A stretch of 11,662 nt of DNA from Candidatus Gottesmanbacteria bacterium. GTDB taxonomy: Bacteria > Patescibacteriota > Microgenomatia > 2-02-FULL-39-11. The stretch spans positions 1-11,662 of the forward strand of contig JACQJU010000121.1 in assembly GCA_016204905.1 (NCBI GenBank). Reading direction: 5' to 3'. This document shows, piece by piece, positions 5,738 to 11,662 of this stretch. A program made the translations under genes and the position numbers. The number at the start of each line of letters is the position of its first letter. Position 1 is the first letter of the stretch. Under the pieces are notes generated by a model. It was not told the DNA's origin. It did not search any database and worked only from the letters and a program-made list of their open reading frames with translations.

Positions 5738-5746
5738 TGATATAAT
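5738..5746 (+). promoter_or_regulatory. extended -10 promoter of the CorC-like gene
   Basis: TGA-TATAAT (5738-5746): a consensus -10 with upstream TG, ending 6 nt before the GTG at 5753. The predicted transcription start coincides with the GTG itself. No -35 match is seen at the expected spacing. Confidence 0.65.
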
Positions 5747-5752
5747 GTTCCC

Positions 5753-7063
5753 GTGGAATTTCTTATCCAAATTACCCTAGTCTTATTACTGGTTTTCTTA
5801 AATGGCTTTTTCGTTGCCGCCGAATTTGCCCTCGTCTCACTCAGAATTACTAGAGTTGATGAACTTATCAAAAAAGGCAATAAAGTCGCTCCGTTATTAA
5901 AAAAAGCACTCGGGGATTTAGATAGCATCATCTCAGCCACCCAGTTGGGTATTACAGTAGCCAGTCTCGCTTTGGGCTGGATAGGTGAGCCCGCAATTGC
6001 CAGATTTATTAACCCTTTTTTTTCATTCCTGCCAGAGACTTTCGCCTTTTTTTCCGCTCATACCATTGCTACGGTCATTGCTTTTTCCATCATTACTTTT
6101 CTTCATCTGGTGCTTGGTGAACTTGCCCCCAAAACTGTTGCCCTACAACGATCAGAAGTAGTATCGCTTCTGGTCATTGCTCCGCTGACTCTTTTTACCA
6201 AAATATTTTGGCCTATTATAGTAGTCCTCAATGGCGCAGGTAGTTTAGTTCTTAAATTATTTGGTTTATCCGCTCCCTCCGGACATCAGCTAGTCCACTC
6301 CGAGGAAGAAATCAAGATGTTACTTGATCAAAGCAGCCTTGGAGGTGTTATTCCCCGCCAAGAAGTAGAGATGGTGAGAAATGTCTTTCGGATGGGAGAC
6401 GTATCAGTCAAAAACATCATGGTACCTAGAACAGACATCATCGCCTTTCCTACATCTTCCACATTTAGCGAGTGCATAGCTAAAATCCAAAGAACTCTCC
6501 ATAGCCGCTACCCTATCTACGAAGGCTCCATAGATAACATCATTGGTTTTGTCCATGTAAAAGATGTTTACCGAGAAATTATCAAAAATAAAACTGACAA
6601 AAGACTTATAGATGCCAATATTGTCAGAGAAATTATTCATCTACCTGAACGGAAAAAAGCCAGTGAAGCTCTTCTTGATCTACGCCGTGGGCGTATCCAT
6701 ATCGCCGTCGTCAATGATGAGTATGGTGGTACTGCCGGCATACTCACTCTAGAAGATATTATTGAAGGATTAGTAGGGGAGATTCAAGACGAATTTGATG
6801 CTCCTCAAAAAGATATTATAAGAGAATCTGACGGAAGCTTTATTATAAGAGGCCAAACCCCTGTAGGCAAAGTGCAACGCAAAGCAAAAATTGCTATCAA
6901 GGGATTAGGTTATACTACCATAGGTGGGTTCGTCTTTGGCCTCTTGGGAAGAGAGCCTAGAGTAGGTGACAAAGTAGAGATAGGCACCGTCTCATTTGAG
7001 GTACTCAAATTGATAGGCGAGCGTATAGTCTTACTGAGATTGAGGAAATTACCCAGTAAGTAG
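5753..7063 (+). CDS. CorC/HlyC-family membrane protein (DUF21 - CBS pair - CorC_HlyC)
   Basis: 436-residue protein of the CNNM/CorC family, implicated in Mg2+ or other divalent-cation efflux and tolerance. Domains in order: transmembrane DUF21 (about 1-185) with NGFFVAAEFALVSLR near the start and the conserved HLVLGELAPKTVAL (118-131); a cytosolic CBS pair (about 215-340) with NIMVPRTDII and GGTAGILTLEDIIEGLVGEI; and a C-terminal CorC_HlyC domain (about 355-430) with the typical YTTIGGFVFGLLGREPRVGD. The length and order are normal. GTG is the only possible in-frame start near the N-terminus, as a TGA at 5738-5740 closes the frame upstream, and it sits at the predicted transcription start. 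It converges with the PBP gene, with 2 bp between the stops. Confidence 0.92.
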   Translation: MEFLIQITLVLLLVFLNGFFVAAEFALVSLRITRVDELIKKGNKVAPLLKKALGDLDSIISATQLGITVASLALGWIGEPAIARFINPFFSFLPETFAFFSAHTIATVIAFSIITFLHLVLGELAPKTVALQRSEVVSLLVIAPLTLFTKIFWPIIVVLNGAGSLVLKLFGLSAPSGHQLVHSEEEIKMLLDQSSLGGVIPRQEVEMVRNVFRMGDVSVKNIMVPRTDIIAFPTSSTFSECIAKIQRTLHSRYPIYEGSIDNIIGFVHVKDVYREIIKNKTDKRLIDANIVREIIHLPERKKASEALLDLRRGRIHIAVVNDEYGGTAGILTLEDIIEGLVGEIQDEFDAPQKDIIRESDGSFIIRGQTPVGKVQRKAKIAIKGLGYTTIGGFVFGLLGREPRVGDKVEIGTVSFEVLKLIGERIVLLRLRKLPSK

Positions 7064-7065
7064 AT

Positions 7066-9321
7066 CTAGGGAATAACTATTATCGAAGGTCCAATAGTAG
7101 GAGATAGTATAGTTGTAGGAGTAGGGTTTGTCGTCGGAGAGGAAGTTGGTTCTGCTGTAGGAGCAGTTGTAGGTTCTGGCGTCGGAGTGGGTTCTGCCGA
7201 TGGCTCGGGTGTGGGTGATAGATCTTCTGGACAGTTAGATTTAGGCGCCTCCCTTGCCCGGAAAACTTCACTACCTCTTCTCTGACAATCTTTGCAAGCA
7301 AACTGAAAATTATCCAAGCAGATAGTGACCTCTATTACAGAGGATGGTCTGGCAAAGTTTCTTACCGGCTTACCCCTATGTACCGACTCCATCACATCAT
7401 GCCAGATAGGAGCCGCTCCTATAGACCCAGCCACTCGTCCCATGGGTGTATTATCATTGTTTCCTATCCAAACACCAGTCACATAATCAGGTGTATATCC
7501 TACAGTCCAAGCATCCCGGAAATCATCGGTTGTACCCGTTTTGGCACCCGCTTGTCGAGACAGGAGTAGGGCACTTCCAGATCCAAAAATTTCGCTTCTT
7601 GATTGATCATCGGATAATATATGAGTTGTTAGATAAGTAGATACTTCATCTATTATCTGGCGATCGCCCTCTCCACCTATAAATTCTCTACCCTCTGTCT
7701 GGGAAAAATTTAAAAGATTTTCTATACCATCTTGAGATTTTTCTTCACTTTTGGATACCGGATCGTAAATATATATTTTATTGTCAAATTTATCTTCTAT
7801 AGATAATATAAAATGACTATTGACTAGCTTCCCACTAGTAGCTAGCACTCCATAAGCCCTCGTTAGTTCAAACAATTCTACCTCACCTCCACCCAAAACG
7901 AGGGCTAGTCCATATCGACTGGGATCCGTAAGCGTAGTTATACCCATCGCCCTTGCCAACTGGATAGCATCAGCCACTCCTACTTTCTGCAGTAGCGCAA
8001 CAGAAGGAACATTGAGAGAATTAGCCAATGCCCTTCTGATAGTTACATCGCCTCGAAACTTATTGTCATAGTTTTTAGGTTGATAGCCATTGAAATTAGT
8101 TGCTCGGTCAGAAAGCAGATCAATGGTTTTGTGTCCTTCCGCAAAAGCTTGGGTATAGACAATCGGTTTAAACGCCGATCCCGGTTGTCTTTTGGCAAAA
8201 GCCACATTAAATTTCCCAAATTGTTCATTATCCCAGTCAGTGCTTCCTACCATCACCAAAACTTCACCCGAATTAGGATTGATAGTGACTAATCCACCAT
8301 TGGTTACTTTCTGACCTATCAATCTCTTGACTTGATTTGTCAGTATAGTTTGTGCTCGTTGTTGTAAAGCTAGATCGAGAGTCGTAGTTACTCTAAACCC
8401 ACTTCTTCTTACTTCATCCTCACCATATTTCTCATAGAGCAAATCTCTGACAAACAAAGCAAAATGAGGAGCTTGGCTATTTGTTTGATCGGCCGGGGGA
8501 TCAGCATATTTTATCTCCTCTTTTTTTGCTTGGTCTTTTTCCTGGCGCGTTATGTATCCTTGCATTTCCATCTGGTCCAAAACTAGATTTTTTCTATTAT
8601 CTAGACTTTCACTATCTCCTCCAAAAGGCGTCAATCTTGATGGCGCTTGGGGCAAAGCAGCCAGTATTGCCGCCTCACCCAGAGTTATCTGGCCGACCGA
8701 TTTATTGAAATAAGTTTTTGAAGCCTCTTCCACTCCATAAGCGCCAGCTCCATAATATATAGAGTTTAGATACATCTCGAGTATTTTATCTTTGCTATAT
8801 CTTCTTTCTACCTCAAAGGAAAGTATTATCTCCTGATATTTACGCTGCACAGATTTTTCTGGTGATAATAGTGCATTTTTGACCAACTGCTGAGTGATAG
8901 TCGATCCACCAAATCGCACAGGTGATGCAGAAAGTAGATTATTATATAAGGATCTGGCTATCGCTCTGATAGAAAAACCTGGGTGACTATAAAATTCTTT
9001 ATCCTCTATAGCAATTGTGGCATCGGTTAATTTTTTTGGTATATTTTCTATCAAAACAGGCTGGAAATCTTTCACCCCTTCACTTTTGAATATCGCCTTA
9101 CCAGTCCGGTCATACAGAACCAATCCTATATTATTCCGATTCATGAGACTTTCAGCAGTAGCTAGGTCTCCTACGTAGTAAAAATAGGTAAAAACGCCAA
9201 AAAAAACTATTGTTATCAACCCTCCACCTATTACCCATGGCCAATAACGCAAAATTCGCCTCAGCGCAGTTTTTATTTTTGCATTAAGATTCTCCACGTA
9301 GTCTATTATAACGTTAAACAT
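7066..9321 (-). CDS. class A penicillin-binding protein (transglycosylase/transpeptidase)
   Basis: 751-residue bifunctional peptidoglycan synthase. Residues 1-27 are cytoplasmic and 28-50 form the membrane anchor. The GT51 glycosyltransferase domain (about 75-255) shows IAIEDKEFYSHPG (catalytic E106) and RFGGSTITQQLVKN (136-149). The transpeptidase domain (about 340-640) shows S382-A-F-K385, S435-L-N437 and K594-T-G596-T. All catalytic motifs are intact. Cysteines C668, C676, C679 and C697 follow, then a roughly 50-residue Pro/Thr/Glu-rich tail (residues 703-738) ending in a short hydrophobic stretch. Such tails occur in other class A PBPs and may span the wall. It could be named PBP1a-like. 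It is divergent from the GT-C gene; TATACT on the minus strand (9371-9366) is a possible -10 about 44 nt upstream of the start. Confidence 0.95.
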   Translation of the reverse strand: MFNVIIDYVENLNAKIKTALRRILRYWPWVIGGGLITIVFFGVFTYFYYVGDLATAESLMNRNNIGLVLYDRTGKAIFKSEGVKDFQPVLIENIPKKLTDATIAIEDKEFYSHPGFSIRAIARSLYNNLLSASPVRFGGSTITQQLVKNALLSPEKSVQRKYQEIILSFEVERRYSKDKILEMYLNSIYYGAGAYGVEEASKTYFNKSVGQITLGEAAILAALPQAPSRLTPFGGDSESLDNRKNLVLDQMEMQGYITRQEKDQAKKEEIKYADPPADQTNSQAPHFALFVRDLLYEKYGEDEVRRSGFRVTTTLDLALQQRAQTILTNQVKRLIGQKVTNGGLVTINPNSGEVLVMVGSTDWDNEQFGKFNVAFAKRQPGSAFKPIVYTQAFAEGHKTIDLLSDRATNFNGYQPKNYDNKFRGDVTIRRALANSLNVPSVALLQKVGVADAIQLARAMGITTLTDPSRYGLALVLGGGEVELFELTRAYGVLATSGKLVNSHFILSIEDKFDNKIYIYDPVSKSEEKSQDGIENLLNFSQTEGREFIGGEGDRQIIDEVSTYLTTHILSDDQSRSEIFGSGSALLLSRQAGAKTGTTDDFRDAWTVGYTPDYVTGVWIGNNDNTPMGRVAGSIGAAPIWHDVMESVHRGKPVRNFARPSSVIEVTICLDNFQFACKDCQRRGSEVFRAREAPKSNCPEDLSPTPEPSAEPTPTPEPTTAPTAEPTSSPTTNPTPTTILSPTIGPSIIVIP

Positions 9322-9375
9322 ATACGATAAGAACCCGACCTCAATTTGATAAGAATAAAGAAAGAAGTATACTGA

Positions 9376-9437
9376 GTAATTGGTAATTAAGTAATTGAGT
9401 AATTAAGAATTCTACATATTTTCCAAATTACTTAATT
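9376..9437. repeat. AT-rich direct and inverted repeat cluster in the divergent promoter region
   Basis: GTAATT occurs four times at 7-8 nt spacing (9376, 9383, 9391, 9399), and AATTAAGTAATT (9385-9396) is perfectly complementary to AATTACTTAATT (9426-9437); a near copy, TTTACTTAATT, follows at 9462-9472. The cluster fills the gap between the divergent PBP and GT-C genes. It could be a regulator-binding array or a degenerate intergenic repeat; the sequence alone does not decide. Confidence 0.5.
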
Positions 9438-9439
9438 TC

Positions 9440-9459
9440 CCTGCCTGCCGGCAGGCAGG
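9440..9459. repeat. 20-bp perfect GC palindrome, copy 1
   Basis: CCTGCCTGCCGGCAGGCAGG is a perfect 20-bp palindrome, a GC-rich island in a very AT-rich intergenic region, 25 bp before the GT-C gene start. The identical sequence recurs at 10501-10520 inside that gene. It differs from the REP hairpins around the RAYT gene. Confidence 0.85.
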
Positions 9460-9484
9460 TATTTACTTAATTATCTAAAATTTC

Positions 9485-10912
9485 ATGACCCGTAAACTAT
9501 TTATATTAGGAATTTTACTCTCGATTATAATATTCCTCTTCCGTTTCTCCTACATCGGTTTTGGTGTTTGGGGAGATGGGCTAGGGTACTATGTTTATAC
9601 CAGGAGCCTCTACTTTGACCACGATATAGATTTCCACAACGAATACAATCATTACAAAGAAGCCAGATGGTTCTGGCTCCCGACAGAGACCAAAACCGGC
9701 CTCATCCACAATCACTGGAGTGTCGGGCCTGGAGTATTATGGCTTCCGTTTATGGCACTTGGCGATGGTCTAGCCAAATTATTAGTTGCCACGGGTTTAC
9801 CCATTCAGACCGACGGTTATTCTCCTCCTTATGAGATTATTGTCGGTATTGGCAATATTCTTTATGGATATGCTGGCATTTATTTACTCTACAAATGGTT
9901 AAGAAATTATTTTTCCCAGAATATCAGTTTTATTTCCACACTCTCGATTTATCTATCCACCAATCTTATTTTCTATATTTCCTTCGAACCCAATCTTTCC
10001 CACGGCGTCTCATTTTTTATAGTGTCCCTTTTTCTTTATCTCTGGCAAAAGATTGTAAGAATTTCCCCAAGGCCTGGCCTTAGAGAAATTCTTACATATG
10101 CGGCTTTAGGACTTATTGGTGGTTTAGCAGCAATTATTAGACATTATGATGCAATATTAATATTAGTTCCTGCCATTCCATTATTTCTAGAATTTATCAA
10201 AGGCCAAAAACAAAATATTAAATATCTATTTATATTCCTTCTCTTCTGGTTTATTGGTATATCACCTCAGTTATTATCCCAACAAATAATCTATGGCCAC
10301 TTCTGGTATCAACCCTATCTTCTCGAAGGCAAAAGAGAAGCTCTATCATTGAACAATCCTCATATTTGGAATACTTTATTCTCTCTCCGCCGTGGACTCT
10401 TCTTCTGGTCACCGATTCTTCTTTTGTCTCTCATTGGATGGTCAACATGCCTTAAGACACCTCGGGGGTGGCAGCCCCTAAGACACCTCCGAGGTGGCCC
10501 CCTGCCTGCCGGCAGGCAGGGAAGGGGACTCCTCGGATGGTGGAGTAAACAGAAAAAAGATCGTGAGTATCAAAAATTATTATTAATATTTCTTTTGGTA
10601 TTTATTACTCAATGGCAGGTCATAGGCCATTGGAATGCGGCTCTTTCTGCGGGATACGGAGCCCGTATGTATATTAGTAGTTTCCCTCTCTTTGCCTTTG
10701 GCCTTGCCCTCTTTTACCAAAAACTAAAAAGTATAAAATTTATATCAATGATATTGATTATATTTACTCTCTGGAACTTTCTTCTTCTTACTCAATTCTT
10801 CGTGGACAAACGTCTTCTTGAGGGCCAGTTATCATTAGGAGCCATTATCACCGGCCAAGTCACCAGTCTCTACCTACTTCCATCAAAAATTCAGGAGACA
10901 ATAAGCCGTTAG
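9485..10912 (+). CDS. polytopic membrane protein, probable GT-C glycosyltransferase, with palindromic-repeat insert
   Basis: 475-residue integral membrane protein with about nine to ten hydrophobic helices (for example 4-24, 79-103, 115-136, 145-186, 203-234, 246-268, 303-319, 363-380, 398-411 and 418-438). The first extracytoplasmic loop holds acidic residues (D31, D45, D47, D49) and a long soluble segment, the arrangement of GT-C enzymes using polyprenyl-phosphate sugars (PMT/ArnT-like); the aspartate after the first helix would be the catalytic base. Similarity is recognised only by architecture, so the activity is inference. Residues about 322-352 (CLKTPRGWQPLRHLR and LPAGRQGRG) are translated palindromic repeats lying in a loop between helices. 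The start has no Shine-Dalgarno site; TATCTA at 9472-9477 is a weak -10 candidate 7 nt upstream. Confidence 0.68.
   Translation: MTRKLFILGILLSIIIFLFRFSYIGFGVWGDGLGYYVYTRSLYFDHDIDFHNEYNHYKEARWFWLPTETKTGLIHNHWSVGPGVLWLPFMALGDGLAKLLVATGLPIQTDGYSPPYEIIVGIGNILYGYAGIYLLYKWLRNYFSQNISFISTLSIYLSTNLIFYISFEPNLSHGVSFFIVSLFLYLWQKIVRISPRPGLREILTYAALGLIGGLAAIIRHYDAILILVPAIPLFLEFIKGQKQNIKYLFIFLLFWFIGISPQLLSQQIIYGHFWYQPYLLEGKREALSLNNPHIWNTLFSLRRGLFFWSPILLLSLIGWSTCLKTPRGWQPLRHLRGGPLPAGRQGRGLLGWWSKQKKDREYQKLLLIFLLVFITQWQVIGHWNAALSAGYGARMYISSFPLFAFGLALFYQKLKSIKFISMILIIFTLWNFLLLTQFFVDKRLLEGQLSLGAIITGQVTSLYLLPSKIQETISR
10453..10502. repeat. tandem direct repeat with small palindromes inside the GT-C gene
   Basis: TAAGACACCTC begins two adjacent copies (10453-10478 and 10479-10502), each followed by a GAGGTGG/GGGGTGG half and a C-rich end. 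Each contains a hairpin, CACCTCGGGGGTG (10458-10470) and CACCTCCGAGGTG (10484-10496). The unit is translated in frame without a stop. Confidence 0.75.
10500..10521. repeat. 20-bp perfect GC palindrome, copy 2, inside coding sequence
   Basis: The same CCTGCCTGCCGGCAGGCAGG as at 9440-9459, here extended by one C-G pair to a 22-bp palindrome (10500-10521). It is read in frame as PLPAGRQGR. It directly abuts the tandem repeat, so two repeat types are stacked in one insertion point. Confidence 0.88.
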
Positions 10913-11179
10913 CACAGAAAAAGAATCTCAAGCCACCGGCCTCACAAAGGCCTAAACTTATGACTAAAATACACTCCGCACAAGATACCATAACTCCCAA
11001 AAATTTTTCAATCACCCCAAAGGGTTTACCCTGAGAGTAGTCGAAAGGCTATCCTTTTTGAGAGGAGGACTTTCCTTTTGGGAACGTTGATTTTTTTTGG
11101 GAGCTGGGATCCTGTTTATGCCCGAAGGCAGATACGGTCGCAGATATTGCAACCCACGACCGTATCCTTTGCGGGGTCA
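10913..11179. other. 267-bp intergenic region with small hairpins, no convincing gene
   Basis: Contents: a 5-bp hairpin GGCCT/AGGCC (10938-10942 and 10948-10952) after the GT-C stop; CCCTGAGAGTAGTCGAAAGG (11029-11048), resembling dispersed short repeats common in some bacterial genomes; a weak hairpin AAAGG/CCTTT (11044-11057) and a run of eight T (11091-11098) preceded by TTCC/GGAA, which together could end plus-strand transcription. A 24-codon frame from 10960 to 11034 (starting MTKIHSAQDTI) has no ribosome site or recognisable product and is not called. Confidence 0.5.
11131..11166. repeat. 10-bp perfect inverted repeat downstream of the last gene
   Basis: GATACGGTCG (11131-11140) pairs with CGACCGTATC (11157-11166) around a 16-nt loop. 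It begins 14 nt past the stop of the minus-strand membrane protein, so it could end that transcript, but no U-tract follows on the minus strand. Confidence 0.6.
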
Positions 11180-11569
11180 TTAGCTTGTATCCCACTTGAT
11201 GACCAGCCACCCAAACCAGCTGAAAAACGCAACCGTCGTCGCCAGTGTCCCAATCGCTGTCACCAGATACTTGAGATACTCTGGTGATGCCCAACCGATG
11301 AACCACCCGATCTGGAAGATCACCCATAGGATAATTAACACCGGGCCAAGAATATCTGACGGTGTGAGTCGGTCCTCATCCCCTTTTCCGGGTGGTAGGA
11401 ACTGGACAACTATATATATGAATGCCAGGCCAAAATTGCCTAGCGCGTAAACTTGGTCTTTCAACAGACCGCTGTGTGCTGTGTTGGTAAACCCCCATAC
11501 AGCAGCAATCAGAGCGATACTGGTCAAGACCGCCGCGAGCGCATATAGTAAGAATGTCCGCGCATTCAT
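11180..11569 (-). CDS. four-helix membrane protein of unknown function
   Basis: 129-residue protein with four hydrophobic segments at about 6-25, 41-58, 72-93 and 102-125, separated by a charged loop (LPPGKGDEDRLTPSD, residues 58-72) between helices 2 and 3. I do not recognise a family. The start is taken at the ATG at 11569 because GGAGGT lies 5 nt before it on the minus strand; an earlier in-frame ATG at 11596 lacks a ribosome site. Tryptophan- and aromatic-rich helices 3-4 and a short C-terminus are the only distinctive traits. Base composition (more G and C by eye) and the canonical Shine-Dalgarno site differ from most genes in the window, which hints at a different origin. No cotranscribed neighbour is visible. 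Confidence 0.75.
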   Translation of the reverse strand: MNARTFLLYALAAVLTSIALIAAVWGFTNTAHSGLLKDQVYALGNFGLAFIYIVVQFLPPGKGDEDRLTPSDILGPVLIILWVIFQIGWFIGWASPEYLKYLVTAIGTLATTVAFFSWFGWLVIKWDTS

Positions 11570-11590
11570 AGTTACCTCCAGACAGTCTCT

Positions 11591-11617
11591 ATTCATATCA
11601 AAGTTGTTGAAATGAAT
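11591..11617 (-). promoter_or_regulatory. operator-like dyad upstream of the last gene
   Basis: ATTCATATCAA (11591-11601) and TTGAAATGAAT (11607-11617) form 11-bp arms with one mismatch around a 5-nt centre, 22 nt upstream of the ATG at 11569. The position and 27-bp size suit a dimeric repressor overlapping the promoter; no clear -35/-10 pair could be assigned. Confidence 0.45.
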
Positions 11618-11662
11618 AAGACTTTACTTACATTTATTGGGAGAAAAATTTGTTTTCTTTCA

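Noticed and set aside
6032..6046. LPETF sequence in the CorC-like protein, resembling a sortase signal
   Set aside because: It lies inside the N-terminal transmembrane domain (residues 93-97), not at a C-terminus followed by a hydrophobic helix and basic tail.
7378..7640. Overlapping plus-strand frames opposite the PBP gene
   Set aside because: They lie antisense to conserved transpeptidase coding sequence and have no start signals or coherent domain.
9440..9459. The 20-bp palindrome as another copy of the RAYT-flanking REP
   Set aside because: Stem sequences differ (CCTGCCTGCC against GTTCCACCC) and GGTGCAGA is absent; it is treated as a separate repeat family.
10960..11034. 24-codon open frame beginning MTKIHSAQDTI
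   Set aside because: No ribosome site, no convincing promoter spacing and no recognisable product; its end lies within a short repeat-like sequence, so it may be chance or a remnant.
11049..11327. 92-codon frame on the minus strand (starting MGDLPDRVV)
   Set aside because: It overlaps the membrane-protein gene in another frame, has no ribosome site and is hydrophilic and low in family resemblance; it is a shadow frame.

Overview
The window reads as a stretch of chromosome from a small-genome, AT-rich bacterium, most likely a Patescibacteria/CPR member and plausibly a Microgenomates-type lineage. That is an inference from overall character: short compact genes, a ribosomal protein S9 with an N-terminal extension, a class F-like sortase, GC-rich palindromes scattered in an AT-rich background (one read through inside a protein), and mostly Shine-Dalgarno-less genes. 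No tRNA, rRNA or CRISPR array is visible.

Layout. 1-464: 3' part of rpsI (S9). 590-838: small GlsB/YeaQ-type membrane protein with a strong ribosome binding site. 912-1271: receiver-only response regulator, overlapping tail to tail with a class F-like sortase (minus, start at 1864). 1963-3087: membrane-anchored D,D-carboxypeptidase-like serine hydrolase, divergent from the sortase. 3106-3915: a REPtron-like element, i.e. a REP-associated tyrosine transposase (RAYT) gene bracketed by inverted GC-rich palindromes. 4037-4246: a 69-residue protein that looks like an isolated histidine-kinase DHp (HisKA) domain, facing an OmpR/PhoB-type response regulator (4254-4925, minus). 5016-5723: FNR-like flavin oxidoreductase. 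5753-7063: CorC/HlyC-type (DUF21-CBS) membrane protein. 7066-9321 (minus): class A penicillin-binding protein with a Pro/Thr-rich tail. 9485-10912: polytopic membrane protein, probably a GT-C glycosyltransferase, carrying an in-frame insert made of palindromic repeats. 11180-11569 (minus): four-helix membrane protein of unknown function in a stretch that looks more GC-rich.

Themes. Much of the window concerns the cell envelope (sortase, carboxypeptidase, PBP, GT-C enzyme, CorC, GlsB) and phosphorelay signalling (two response regulators and a kinase fragment-like protein, with no complete kinase present).

The two most interesting signals are (1) at least six genes whose -10 promoter element ends only 6-13 nt before the start codon and which lack a Shine-Dalgarno sequence, implying leaderless or near-leaderless mRNAs, against two genes with canonical GGAGGT sites; and (2) two separate palindromic repeat families, one flanking the RAYT gene and one placed both upstream of and inside the GT-C gene. 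The stand-alone DHp protein beside an orphan response regulator is the best candidate for an unusual signalling module.
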